A DNA stretch of 64,000 nucleotides from Solanum dulcamara (Eukaryota > Streptophyta > Magnoliopsida > Solanales > Solanaceae): NCBI RefSeq assembly GCF_947179165.1, contig NC_077237.1, positions 16,453,523-16,517,522 of the forward strand, written 5' to 3'. How positions within the stretch are numbered: the stretch's first letter is position 1; the number at the start of each line of letters is the position of its first letter. Made by a program: the position numbers and the translations under genes. The notes below the pieces were generated by a model. The model saw nothing but the letters and a program-made list of their open reading frames with translations, was not told the DNA's origin and did no database searches. This document shows, piece by piece, positions 23,347-35,114 of the stretch.

Positions 23347-25389
23347 CCATTCCAGCTGGTTGTGAACTTAAATCCTGCCAAATATGAAGATCCACTCCAA
23401 TTCAATCCATGGAGATGGAAGGTGAGTTTGTTTTTTTTCGAAAAATTATATTATGATCTCGTTTGGATATAATTTTCTTTTATTATTTTTTTTTCAAAAA
23501 TGTATTTAAATTTGAAAAGAAGTTTTTCAAGTAAAATAAAATAAATGGAAACTTACATAAATATACAATATTAAGAAAATATTTACCATCTATAGCAATA
23601 AAAAAAAATTCACTGAACACTTATAATACATTTATAATACATATTGCAGAGAACTATTTATAAAACATATATAATACAAGTTTTATAGATGGATAATACA
23701 TTTATCACATACTTTAATAGACTTATAATACATTATGTCAGTTTCTTACTACACAAACATAATATATATTTTAAAACACTTATAATACATTTATATTGTA
23801 TGCATAATTCACTTTTAATACAAGTGTATATTTATCATAATATTGCTATGTATTGCTATAAATTGTAATAAATAAAAAATATCGTTAAAATCGGTAATTA
23901 ATTTTTAAAAAGCACTCAATTAAGTAATTTTTCCAAAATAAAATTCCTCGCATGACTTTAATATGTTTTTCAACTGAAATATATGTCCAAACCCGGCCCA
24001 TTTCAACTTTCAGATATTCTTTTTTTCAATTTGACTTGAAATACTACTTTTCCATTTCCAAATATCACAAAGTTCATGTCCAAATGCTTATTATGAAAGA
24101 GGAGGAGCTACATAGTGTCGAGAAGGTTAATCCGAACCTTATTTGTTTAAAAATTATATTATTTTACGTGATTCACTGGGTTGTTGTTGTTGTTGTACGT
24201 GATTAAAATTATTTTTTTATGTATATATAGTAGATATTGAACCTCCTTAGCTTCTTTGTGTGCACTACTTCTTCATATTTTGAATTCCTTAGTGAAAATT
24301 CATATTCCGCTACTATATCTACAATGTATCCAAGTAGGGAAAGAAGAAATGTATATTTAAATTGTTGAATTCCTTTAGTACAAGGGACGCTTCTAGCGAA
24401 GTAGCAAAAGTGACTTAAAAATTGCGTTACACCGCATGTTGAATTCCGAATCATGTGGCATATTTTACGTTTTCAAGGAGACACATAAAATTACTAGATT
24501 TTCTGTTAAGTGGAAAAGAGGTGCTAAACCTTCATGGATGCCAACACGCTGTCAGGGTAGCAGTCATTTAGCGAGGAGACAAGATAGGAGTGAAGAAATT
24601 CTTATGAATAAGATATAAGACTGTTGATTGAAGAAGTTTTATTTAATTAATAAAATTTCCTCTCTTTTTTGTTTTGGTATACAATTCTCTTTGGCTCTTC
24701 TCCCTATGATAATGAACTTTTCGTTCTATCTCGCGGTGCTCTTATAAAATGAGATTGATAGTGTCATATCTTCTTTGTGATTTTTTTTTTTTTTAAACTC
24801 AGATCTTATAATGAAATGTTGAAATTGCTAACTGGGAGTAGAGCTAAATGGGGCATCTCAAAATTTTATGGCATTTGGAGGTTGCATGAGATTTAATTTG
24901 TGTTGGAACAGACTTTGCTTAGGTGCAGATGGCTGTCTTTCTCCACTGCTTTGTGACCAAGTACAAGTAAGTGATATTACAAAACTGATTGAACAAATTT
25001 GGAAAAAGGATCCGAAGGGCAGAGGGTGTGGCAGAAGTTGTAATGGTTGCGGGTTATCGTGGGGTTAAAAAAAATTGGAAAAAGGGGAAAAGAAAGGCTT
25101 AAGGCGTAACACGATTACTGTCTCAAAAGAGTAATGGTCTGTCTATCAAGTTAGAAAACGCTGCTCTTTTCAGATACAAGAAGTTTGATCATTATGCTAT
25201 GTCTTTAGTTTAAAAATCATCATTACTTTTAAAATTTTGTTCCCACATAAATTTGAATGTTAAAAAATTATCACAATTAAACGAGGAGATATATTACAAA
25301 CTCCAGGTTTGCAATTTCCAAATGGTTACCACATCAAAATCTTTGAAAAAGATGACTTGGGTACATATAGAGGCAAATTCATAATATAA
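23347..25389 (+). pseudogene. Cytochrome P450 relic (CYP85-clan-like), last three exons
   Basis: Three exon remnants are in the right order and spacing. Exon a, 23347-23421: VVNLNPAKYEDPLQFNPWRW, followed by a GTGAGT donor. Exon b, about 24835-24966: GVELNGASQNFMAFGGCMRF, then after a 4-base insertion CVGTDF..VQMAVFLHCFVT, followed by GTAAGT; this is the heme-binding loop FxxGxRxCxG with its cysteine. Exon c, about 25270-25389: RGDILQTPGLQFPNGYHIKI and a TAA stop. FNPWRW and PGLQFPNGYHI are typical of the CYP85 clan, for instance CYP87-type enzymes. The extra AATT near 24891, a stop in exon b (TAG in TTTGCTTAGGTG) and the lack of upstream exons show it is dead. The 1.4 kb first intron carries a 22-bp LINE-tail insertion. 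Confidence 0.75.
24174..24195 (+). mobile_element. 22-bp LINE/SINE tail micro-insertion with 9-bp duplication
   Basis: CACTGGGTTGTTGTTGTTGT plus TG is exactly the last bases of the RTE LINE 3' end. It is flanked by TACGTGATT on both sides (24165-24173 and 24196-24204). It looks like an extremely 5'-truncated retrotransposition event in the P450 relic. Confidence 0.75.
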
Positions 25390-25584
25390 CTTCAAGTTTA
25401 ATAAGTAATAGTTAAATTGCATAAGTCAGATATTTCTAAAGATAATTGTGTATTTAGAAATACATAAATGTGAATGTGAATGTACATCCGCCTCTGGGTG
25501 CATAGCCTTTTGTTTATCTATAAGTGCGTCTTTAAGTTATTATTATGATTAAGTCAGTTTATTTGTGAATACTGCATTTACGAT

Positions 25585-25650
25585 GGGTCAAAATGTTTGG
25601 TGATGAACCTGTTGTCAACACAGTAAAGAATATACATAACCATAATTTTT
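25585..25650 (+). pseudogene. Stray copy of DUF4057 exon 5
   Basis: TGTTTGGTGATGAACCTGTT and what follows up to about 25645 repeats exon 5 of the DUF4057 gene (15014-15068) with about three mismatches. The preceding GGTCAAA also matches (exon 5 position 14998) if about 10-12 bases are deleted. The frame is lost at once (TAG at about 25649). No other part of the gene was seen nearby. Confidence 0.8.
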
Positions 25651-25765
25651 AGTTCATATAATGCAAAACCAAACTCCGAGAGTACACATCACACATCATA
25701 AAAGCAAATTCAAACATCAAACAATAGGAAATGGTCTTATTATCCAAAGGTTACAACACATGTAT

Positions 25766-28700
25766 TCAAGCATCTCCGTGCCCAATCAATGCTAGAAGCA
25801 TTTTTTCATAGTCTCCTGAAGTGTCTGCAGCAATTGCACGGTCCAATGTAACACTGTTCCTCCTATGGTACTCTTCCTTGATACGCTCCATGTCAACTTC
25901 AGCCCGAGTGGCCACAACTCTAGTAAGATCCCATTCGTCTGTGCCCAGCTTCTTGATAGCCAATCGAAGAACTTTCTCAAAGTATTTCTCTGGGGTTTTC
26001 AAGCATTCTATTGCTGCTCTGAGAAATTTCAGGTACTCGTCATCATCATCAGCTTCCAGATCCTGCATTGCCGCGCAGTACAATGAACAGTTATATTTGG
26101 GATGAGGTGCCAAGAAAGAATCAATATGAAGATATTGAAGCAATGATTCAAAATGGCACTACTAGTTAAGAGCTTCTTTCCGTAGAATAAATGTGAAATC
26201 TTGTATAGAATTTATTTTAAATAATGCAGATTTAAAAAAGTTCAAGTCTTTCTTCATGTTTCCCCTATATTCATTGGCCTTCAAACTGGACTCACACTAT
26301 TTCTTGCATTGATAAGTGTACTCTTGAGATGAAAATTACCCGTGTCTCGTGGATTAAGCTAAAACTTGGTTTTGTTAAGCTAAATACTGACGGTAGCACT
26401 TTGGGTAATCCCGGGGTCATTGGAGGGGGAGACATATTAAGAGACTATATTGGTAAATTCATATTCGCTTATGCCATACCACTAGGGGAAGGAACCAACA
26501 ATCAAGCGGAACTAGAGGCGGCCATTTATGGACTAAGATGGTGTATTCAGCAGGGCTTCCAGCATGTTATTCTAGAAGTTGACTCGGAGTTACTCACTAA
26601 ATGGATTAATCAACAGACTAAACCTCCGTGGACTCTTCACTAGGTAACTCATGACCTTGTTGATATCTCCAAATTATTTCACTTCTTTTCTTGCAGGCAC
26701 GTCTACAGGGAAGCTAACTACACTGCAGATGCTCTTTCCAAGCATAATCACACCATCACCACTCCAGGTCACTACACTACTCTCCAGCAGCCATGGTGCT
26801 CGAGGATACTAAATGCTAAATAGAGTCGGCCTAGCTAGTTTCAGACGGAGGAAGACCAAACGGATTAAGAAGCCTCCATGATCTCCTATTTGTGTTGCAT
26901 CCTTGGATTGAACACCCAGTTGCATATGCAGTTCTCATCCGATTTTTGTTTGGGTTACTTGGTGCTCCTTGTTCTGGCTATTCTTGTTTGTAATTATAGC
27001 CTTTATGAGATTCACCCTGGTTTTTTGTTTAGATTTTCCTTTATGATGTAAGGGGAGAGTCTCCCTTATTTATGCTTTCCTAGTCTCTTTGTATCGAGAG
27101 GAGTCTTTTCTAGGTTTCATTTGCTAGTATCGGGATGAGTCGGCTGCCCTTAGTAGGACGGTCGACTTATGAACCACCATAGGATCGGAGGTTAGGTTTA
27201 TGTCTCCCTCCTTGTATTTTGCTGTTTTATTAATGATAAGGCTTGGGGGTGTGTAGCTCAACCTCTGACCGCCACAAGGGGTGAGATGCTTGGGTATCCG
27301 TTTATTAAAAAAAAAAAAAAAAAAAAAGTCTTGCTAATGTTTGAGTTTTACCTTGATGATTTCATGGCCATGGTGATCATTGTAGTGGTTGAAGGTTGCA
27401 CTCAGCTGTGCTTTACTCCTAGTAGAAATAATTCGGATGAGCTCCTCGTCATTGTAAGCCTTGTCAGAGATCTTCTCATGCAGTATATTTGCTTCCTTTC
27501 TTGCCAATGTCATGTTTACCTCTTCTCCCTCGTATCTGAATGCAGTTATAAGAGGAACCAAAAGCTGTTCGGGAATTAGTTTACTAGAATATGACCAGCT
27601 ATACGACGGTGATTGCAATATTTTGTTTGTTGCATGTATTCTCAGTATTCAGTGGAACAAAGACAGACAATACTTTAAGGTGATTATCTAACTATTTACG
27701 CTGTTATCGTTAAACCTTTTCTTTTGTTTTTTTCCGGACACAGTAAACCGTAAACCCAATTTCCCCTGGTTCAAGAGCCCAGCAGTGACCTTTTCCACTT
27801 CGCTCCCTTGGTGAGGTGAACCCCCCATGGTTGGAGGTGGATGGTCGAGGCTATCCATCCCTTGTCACCCTTTATCATTCATCTTAAACATCACAAAGGT
27901 GGCAAATCGCTGCAAGTGCAACAGCTTATATTGGTAGAAAGAATGCCCCTTAAGAAATCACAGTAAGCAAAAAGAAGAGTTACTGAGCTTTACTAGGCAA
28001 AAGGATCTACTAGTCCCAGTATAACTAAATAGTCAAACTAATCGCTTCAATGAAAATAAAGAAGCCCCTAAAATTACCCGTACCTAGACTCATGGTGAAG
28101 CTTCATTTCATCCAAATTCTCGGTTGGTCATTTCAAAATCATCTATATATTTAGAGAAAACAACAAAGCGGCAGACTCTTTAGTAAACTTCGGCTGTGAT
28201 TCTCAGTTTGACTATAGGTTTTCTACAGCTGATTTGATGACAAAGTTGACTAGCACTGGAATACCAATGAACTAAATGTAGCACTGCAGATCTTATGAAG
28301 TACCTTACGGAAATCCCCAGCTGTGTGATAAGCAACATCTTCTTCAAGTGATTTCTTGTATCGAGCATGGTAGGCCTGCCTCGCCTTAAAAAGTTCATCA
28401 GAAGACCTGGTACAAGCAATTTCCATGATAACCCAATTGCTAGCAGTAAGACGTTTGGTAGCTTCATTAACCAAGTAGGCGTCACGCTCAGCAGGACTCA
28501 AAGTAAAGAGAAGCACTACACGCTGCAATGTCATGTGAATCAAATTATATATTAGTCAAAGCAATCTTTGGCTTACGTTACTAGTGATCAACAATGAAGA
28601 TATGCTCCAGACAAATCTAAGAAAGTATAAATGAACAAAAGAAAAACATTCAATACACCGCAATGATTCATAAAACAGGGTACTCCAACACAATTTGGAA

Positions 28701-30280
28701 CAAGAATGGAAAATTGAGACTAATTACCTGAAAATCACTTGTCAGTTCAGAATCCAAGTCCTTGAGAAGATCCTCTCCATAAGCAGCAGCATAAGAATCT
28801 CGGATTAACTTGCGCTGTGCTGCATTCCTATGTGCCAGAATCTGAATAATAAGTTCCTCATTTGTACCCCATCCTGCAAACATTTAACCATGAGTCTTCT
28901 GTGGAAGACAAAATTCATCTTCCCTTGCAAGCCCAAACAACAACACCACACCCGGTGTAGTCCCATAAGTGGGATTTGGGGAGGGTAGAATGTATGGAGA
29001 CCTTAACCCTACCTCATGGAGGTAGAGTGGTTGTTTCCGAAAGGCCCTCGCCTCGAGTAACACACATCAGAGCAGTTAAAAAGAAAAATACAGAAGTAAA
29101 GAGGACAAAGAAAATAATAGGGAAAGCATATAACATAGCATTCAAAAAACAGGAGCAATAACAATAACTAACTAATGTGATAATTGAAGCACAGTAAATA
29201 ATGAGTAACAAAAAACTTAAGACAAGCAACTATGAGAAAATGCTGCTACTACTACTAGTATGAATGGGGAAATAGGTACAATGAACCAAACTACCACCAA
29301 GCCTATCGCCACCTGGAAATGAGACAACGTTCAACTGCCTACTAACCTTCTACCTTAATTTGCGACCTCCATAACTTTCTTTTTAAGATCATGTCATAGG
29401 AAAGTTAAAGTTGCATCATGTCCTGTTTAATCACCCCTCCTCAACACCTATTTGGCCTTCCTTTGCCTCTCCTAAAACTCACCACGACCAACCCTCTATG
29501 CACCTGCTCTTCTCATGTTCGAACCATCTCAGTCTTGCTTCCCTCATCTAGTCCACCACGAAGATCACTTCCACTTTGTGTTGGATATCTTCATTCTTAA
29601 TCCTATGTCTTCTAGTATGTCGATATATCCACCTCAACATCCCCATTTTCGCTACTCTTACATTTTGAAGATGAAATTTCTTAACTGGCCAACCCCACAC
29701 AACATAATCAGCCTAATGAGATCTTCCAAAAAAAAAATCACCTCATTTAACCAGCCAAATAATTGGGGTAAATCCTTTTTGTCAACAAATTAGTAATCTA
29801 GACCAACCATGTGTTTGGGCAATGCCTACACAGAATCATAAAGAAACATCTGCTACATATGCCTACATGCAAAGATCACTAATTTCCTCCAATTATGAAA
29901 CAAATTAAAAATCACACAAGATTTTGCCTAAGCCCACTTACCTACCGAGGCGGATTCAAGATTTAGAGTCAGTGGGGGTGCAGTCAATAATCTATGTACA
30001 TTTTGAAACAATTTTGGAATAGATCCTTCAGATCACAAAAAACCCCCATCAAGAACAAGAATTAAACTAGGAAAAAAACAGTAAGGAAAAGTAAAAGTCA
30101 ACTGGTTAGTCAAGAAAAAGAGCAAATGCAAATGTAAAAGAGAAATCTTGCACTAAAACCAGGCATACAAAAGGGATCTGAATATACTGAAACAATTGAG
30201 AAACCTTTAAAAGCTTTTTTGAGTTGCTCAGCATCCTCATAAGGATCTGGAACTGATCCTGGAACTTTAAGACTCGACAT
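25766..30280 (-). CDS. Annexin (annexin D2-like), 316 residues, five exons
   Basis: Minus-strand exons: 30205-30280, 28728-28873, 28304-28522, 27352-27564 and 25766-26062 (stop at 25766-25768). All junctions are GT-AG and the frame is continuous. The protein, [20 protein letters not shown] to [10 protein letters not shown], has the usual annexin length and four repeats. Repeat 1 has [20 protein letters not shown] with the conserved His at residue 40, linked to peroxidase-type activity in plant annexins. Repeat 4 has [20 protein letters not shown]; the GxGT plus downstream acidic residue of repeats 1 and 4 are the calcium sites normally kept in plants. The IRI of [13 protein letters not shown] is the proposed F-actin motif. 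Plant annexins bind acidic phospholipids in a calcium-dependent way at membranes. Introns 1 and 4 carry LINE fragments, but the exons are intact, so the gene is probably functional. The closest family by eye is annexin D2 of dicots. Confidence 0.95.
26310..27327 (+). mobile_element. 5'-truncated L1-type LINE with RNase H domain, in annexin intron 4
   Basis: The fragment is antisense to the annexin gene. It encodes the C-terminal RNase [41 protein letters not shown] and [14 protein letters not shown] (26380-26620), which have the D, E and D catalytic positions. A stop at 26641 splits off the tail [19 protein letters not shown] (frame resumes to about 26820). A 3' untranslated region and a poly(A) run of 21 (27307-27327) end it. 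The last position lies only 24 bases from annexin exon 4. A clear target-site duplication was not found; TCTTGC occurs on both sides. Confidence 0.85.
28934..29722 (-). mobile_element. Diverged RTE LINE 3' fragment in annexin intron 1
   Basis: In the same orientation as the annexin gene. At the low end are CAACAACACCACACCCGGTG and GGGATTTGGGGAGGGTAGAA, the reverse of the RTE tail. Upstream in LINE sense the reverse complement encodes the reverse transcriptase C-terminus: [20 protein letters not shown] and [15 protein letters not shown]. Compared with the LINE at 20637-22812 it is older, with several stops and frameshifts. Confidence 0.8.
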
Positions 30281-30415
30281 TTCTTTTCTTTCTTTCTAAT
30301 GTGTGTGTTCTTGAGTTATTATGAGTGAACAGACAATTTATCAAGAATACGTGGGGACATAAAAGTGGATTCAGACAATTTTTGGGATTTTGCATTGGGA
30401 TGCACGTTTTTATTA

Positions 30416-30423
30416 TTTTTATA
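30416..30423 (-). promoter_or_regulatory. Possible TATA box of the annexin gene
   Basis: Minus strand TATAAAAA, about 140 bases upstream of the ATG. The leader close to the ATG is a CT/GA-rich run (AGAAAGAAAGAAAAGAA). Weak evidence because the region is AT-rich. Confidence 0.35.
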
Positions 30424-31309
30424 ACCGAACATGACTTTTATGACTACACTATTGTAACGCCACTGCCTGCCACGTACCCCACTTTTGGCTTGTAATTATG
30501 ACTTAATATGAGGATTAGGTGACTTGTAACCTCACCAAATTTATAAAATTAATCTTTAGTTTCTTGCACCACAATATTATATGGAGTTAGTGGTCGTTTG
30601 GAATTAGGAAAAAAATAATTGTACGCAGTAGTTTTGTACATTATTAATATTTTATTTGACACATTTTTTATTCTAGGTAAAAGTGAATTCAGAATTTAAA
30701 AACTACGAATGTCACCATATTTAATATAAACTTGGTGATGACATCAAATTTGAGCATACATACACCCAATTCGATCCATTTTGAATTAATTTGGATCAAT
30801 TTATGAATTTTTTGATACATAAATAAATATAAGATTATCTAATCAAAATGAATTTTATACGATTCAATCAAATTCTATTTGCAAAAATGAGAAAAATATA
30901 AATAAGAAAACTAAAAAATTTAAATAGGCAATTACACCCCTTCAATCCAAACATAATGTACTTAAATCATGATAACTAACAAATTGTAACTCATAACAAG
31001 TTCTACAACAAATTAATATAAAGTCAATATTTTCAATACAAAAATTCACAAATTATCTACACAAACATTAATAAAATAAATAATTTATGAATAAAATAAA
31101 ATTCTTAATTATAAAATAAAAAAAGAAATTAATAAAAATAGCACAAAATGATCCTCTATTACTTTCGTCTAAAAAACTAAGAAACGAAGAATAAAATCCA
31201 ATAGAAAAAATGTACTTTTTAAAGGAATAAAAGAGAAAAAAATAAAATCACATTCAATAAAATATTTGAAGATTTTGAAAAAGAAAAAAAAGTTTAGATA
31301 AATAAACTA
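30424..31309. other. AT-rich flank, nothing recognised
   Basis: Upstream flank of the annexin gene. No coding frame, repeat or RNA gene seen. Confidence 0.4.
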
Positions 31310-32253
31310 GGGAAAAGGTTCATAGTTGTCCTTGTACTCTCATAAATAGGTCATATTTGCCATACTTTTTCAACTTATTTGCCCTTTTCATTCAACTTTA
31401 GGGTTATATTTGTCCTTGTACTCTCAAAAAGGGTCATATTTACCCCTACGTCGTTAAATTCTCGTGTCATCAATATAGTTGCCTTTGTATTCTAAAAACG
31501 GGTCATATTTGCCCGTGTACTCTAAAAAAATGTCATATTTAATCCTACGCTATTAAATCCTCATGTTCCACCTTAATTTTCTTATGTAATTTATGAAACA
31601 TATTTTTTTTCAATTATATATATATTAGCCCATTTATTGAAAAAAAATGGAGAAAAAATATATTAGCGCATTTATTAAATAAGTTATTCACCCATTTATT
31701 AAATAAGTAAGTAAATTAATTGGAAAAAAACACGTCTTGGATAAATAAATTATTAGCCCATTTATTAAATATTTATTAAAAAATATGTCCAAGAAGATCC
31801 ACATATCCGTGTAAATGAATTCTCGGGAAAAAAAATTCTCCTTATTAATTTACTAATTTATTTAATGAATGAGATAATAACTTATTTAATATATGCGCTA
31901 ATATATATTCTCCATTTTTTCCAATAAATAAACTAAAATATTTAATTGAAAAAAATATGTCGTGTAAATTACATAAGAAAATTAAGGTGGAACATGAGGA
32001 TTTAATAGCATAGGGGTAAATATGACCTTTGTTTTAGAGTACAAGGGCAAAGATGACCCTTTTGAGAATACAAGGACAAATATATTGATGACATGAGAAT
32101 TTAACGGCGTAGGGGTAAATATGACCTTTTTTAGAGTACAAGGACAAACATGATCTTAAAGTTGGATGAGAAGGACAAATATGTTGAAAAGTATAATAAA
32201 AGGCAAATATAACCTATTTGTGAAAGTACAAAGACAAATATGACCCTTTTCTC
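31310..32253. mobile_element. Mutator-like foldback element (MULE) with 9-bp duplication
   Basis: Two terminal inverted repeats of roughly 300 bases (31310 to about 31610 and about 31960 to 32253) start GGGAAAAGGTTCATAGTTGT and GAGAAAAGGGTCATATTTGT. Inside them a phrase like TGTCCTTGTACTCTCAAAAA recurs three or four times. The flanks are a perfect 9-bp repeat AATAAACTA (31301-31309 and 32254-32262). Long TIRs and a 9-bp duplication are diagnostic for Mutator-type transposition. The 350-bp middle has no transposase. Confidence 0.85.
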
Positions 32254-32414
32254 AATAAACTAATAGATGAATTGCGAAGGAGGAAGAGTGAAAATAAAAT
32301 TAAAAAATAAAGAAATAAATAGATAAATAAAATTGAAGAAAAGGAACGACAAAGGCAAAAAGGAAAAAAAGAAAAGAAATCTAATAGACAAATGTCGAAA
32401 TTTTGTTCTTCTGC

Positions 32415-33685
32415 GACAGTCATTTTCCTCTTTCTCTTCCTCTATGTCCTCATAAAAACATAGTCGAATCAAGCCTCCTTAGCAGTGGTTTCATTAACTA
32501 TGACAAAGTCTCTCCATTGCAACTGATAAGCTGCAGTGACTCTAAGATTATCAAGATTCATATTTCATAGCTTTATAGCTAATTTATCAAATAAGTCAAG
32601 ATTTTATTGTTTAAATGATGTGCCAAAAATGATATCGCGTTTGGGGCTTTCTCCTGTATCCAACTAATCGTGATGATGTCTTTTACTACCGACACCTTCA
32701 CGAATATTAGTTTATTTAGATGAGTAACTTTATCCAAGATTTCTTTCTCCTTAGCATATAGATTTTTTTTAATCTTGTTATAATGTTTATTTGCTTTTTC
32801 TTGTTATTGTTTTTCAGGTCACACATCCTTACCTTTACCTTTATCTCCTCAACATTTCTTTACCTTCATCACTTAAATCCTCTTTTCTCTTGAGTTTGAG
32901 TCGCTTGTATTTCTCTTTCAAACAACTCATCTTAATGTTTTGGACATTCAGCAATTCCTCCTGGCATTTGATATGAAGTTGATCACATTCCACAACTTAA
33001 ACTCGTAAATCGGTCAACGTAACTATTTTTGTAGACATTCTGCATAAGTAAATATATAGAAAATGTTATCCAAATTTCTATTTAAAGAAAATAAAGATAT
33101 AATTTCAAAAATTGTATCTAAAGACATTTTTTATCATGATTCGCTGATGTTACGATTGTATGAATAGATAATACCTTTTCTTTTAATTTAAATGTAATAT
33201 GTTATATTTCATTTATTTATTAATTTTTTCAAAAGTCAAATGTTTGAGTTGACTACATTATGATATTAATATTTTAAATGTGTGTCTGTGTCATTTGAGA
33301 AAAGGAATCACACCGGGCCAATGTATTTCTTCTTGATTTGGTAGTCCATTTCAGACCCTTTGTAATTTTTTACTTAGTTTCATGCTTAGTTTTCAAAAAA
33401 AGAATTCGTGTAGACTTTTATATATGAATGCAATATACATGTGTGTATATATATAATTATATATATATATATAATTATATATAAATATATATATATATAT
33501 ATAAATTTATATATACATGAAAATAAGAGAGAAAAAATAAATAAATTTAAAAAATATTTTCTAATCGATTAACCAAAAATCGATAACAAAAAACTTCCTG
33601 ATTTGGTTATCGATTTAGTGTGTTTATGAACGAAAAATCAATTATACACAATCAAATCGAACCAACCGATAAAGATTCTTACCGA
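32415..33685 (-). pseudogene. Tandem unit A: relic of an unidentified minus-strand gene
   Basis: First copy of a sequence that returns at 53351 (B), 55125 (C) and 58675 (D). On the minus strand a frame starts with ATG at 33038 (MSTKIVTLTDLRV) and goes on as VECDQLHIKCQEELLNVQNI and CLKEKYKRLKLKRKEDLSDE, a charged, probably coiled-coil stretch. After several stops the text resumes with NLDNLRVTAAYQLQWRDFVI and VNETTAKEA (about 32475-32570). The unit lacks its normal right part: at 33685/33686 it is joined directly to a copia fragment. The family is unknown to me. The upstream 33140-33685 block is also shared by all copies. Confidence 0.6.
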
Positions 33686-34632
33686 AAAAGTTGTGTAAGT
33701 CTTTTGCTATGAAAGACTTGGGTCATGCTAAATAAATTTTGGGCATGATAATTATTCTTCTCAGGGATAAAAGGAAGATTTATCTGTCATAAGAGAAGTA
33801 CATTGAACGTGTACTGGAGCGCTTCAACATGAAAAAGGCTTAGCATACCTCTTGCTGGTCATATGAAGTTGAGCAAGAAGACGTGTCCTACAGCTCGGGA
33901 GGAAAAGGAGAACATGGCCAAAGTTTCAAATTCCTCCGTCGTCAAAAGTCTAATATATACAATGGTATGCACTAGACCTGATATTGCTCAGGAAGTTGGA
34001 CTTGTCAGTATATTTCTCGACAATCTAGGAAAACAACATTGGGAAGCTGTAAAGTGGATACTCAGGTAGCTACGAGGAAGGTCAAATAAATGTTTGTGTT
34101 TTGGAGGATCAAATCCAATCTTAAAGGGCTATACAGATGCGAATATGATAGGTGACCTTGATAACAAAAAATCCACTACTGGATATTTGTTTACTTTTTC
34201 AGGGGGGGCTATATCATGGCAGTTGACGTTGCAGAAGTGTGTTGCACTGTCTACAACTAAAGCTGAGTATATTGCGGCTACTGAAGCTGGCAAGGAGATG
34301 ATATTGCTCAAGAAATTTCTTCAAAAGCTTGGCTTGCATCAAATGAGTATGTTGTCTATTGTGACAGTCAAAGTACAATAGACTTGAGCAAGAACTCTAT
34401 GTACCATGCAAGGACAAAACACACAGACGTGAGATATCACTGGATTCGAGAAAAGATAAAAGACGAATCTATGCAGGTTGAAAAGATTTCTATAAATGAG
34501 AATCCTACAGATATGCTGACCAAAATGGTAAGAAGGGACAAGTTCGAATTGTGCAAAGAACTTATTGACATGAGCTCTCTTTGAGAAGATGAAGATACCT
34601 CCTTCTAGTGAATGAGACTGGAGGAGGAGATT
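33686..34632 (+). pseudogene. Ty1/copia (Tork/Tnt1-like) reverse transcriptase end and RNase H, decayed
   Basis: Begins abruptly within the RT C-terminus (LCKSFAMKDLGHAK, then EKYIERVLERFNMKKA) and continues with SLIYTMVCTRPDIAQEVGLV and the RNase H: GYTDANMIGDLDNKKSTTGY, ALSTTKAEYIAATEAGKEMI and NSMYHARTKHTDVRYHWIRE, to the stop at 34582-34584. Stops and a frameshift occur near 33739, 33843, 34066 and 34379. A polypurine tract GGAGGAGGAGA (34620-34630) precedes the LTR. The 5' LTR, gag, integrase and most of RT are missing. Confidence 0.85.
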
Positions 34633-35114
34633 TGTGGGGTCCAGTCCCCACTAACCTTTTTCAAAAGTTGTTGGCCACATTTTTTTCTTCGTCAAAAGTG
34701 ATGGCCAATTTTTATTTATTTGTCAAAAGTTACTGCAATTTGCAATTGCAAATTGCAGCTTCTCAATATTCTTTATCAAAAAAGGATGGCGAGGTAGCTA
34801 AGAAGAGTTCCTATAAAATGAGCTCTTCAACTCCTCATTTTATACAACCAAGAAAGAGAGAAAAATATTTGAGCTGTGAGGTTTTCATAGACTATACATA
34901 AGAAAATAGTTTGTGAAGAAAAATAGAATGCAAGCGATATTTTTGTCAGGTGAAAACCAAAAGAGTGTTATTCCTTTTGAGTGTAGTAGTCTTTTTTGAG
35001 TATTGTACTCGGTACTACCCAGTGTAAAATTTCTTACTATAGTGATATCAGTTGCTCCTCTTGGCTCATAATTTTTCTCTTATTTGGATTTCCACGTAAA
35101 ATTCTTAGTGTCAT
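34633..35114 (+). mobile_element. 3' LTR of the copia element, cut off by the next insertion
   Basis: Starts TGTGGGGTCCAGTCCCCACT immediately after the polypurine tract. It contains a TATA box CTATAAAA at 34812-34819 and the palindrome GCAATTTGCAATTGCAAATT near 34735. It ends near TTCTTAGTGTCAT, where the inverted chromovirus LTR begins with TGTCACGACCC at 35115. The copia LTR end is not visible, so it is probably truncated. Confidence 0.7.

Noticed and set aside
24868..25068. Cysteine-rich small protein
   Set aside because: The first part is the P450 heme loop read through a 4-base insertion. The rest is intron.
25821..26105. Plus-strand ORFs opposite the last annexin exon
   Set aside because: Antisense shadows of annexin exon 5.
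27720..27880. tRNA-derived SINE in annexin intron 3
   Set aside because: GGTTCAAGAGC is a poor B box and no A box, tail or target-site duplication was found.
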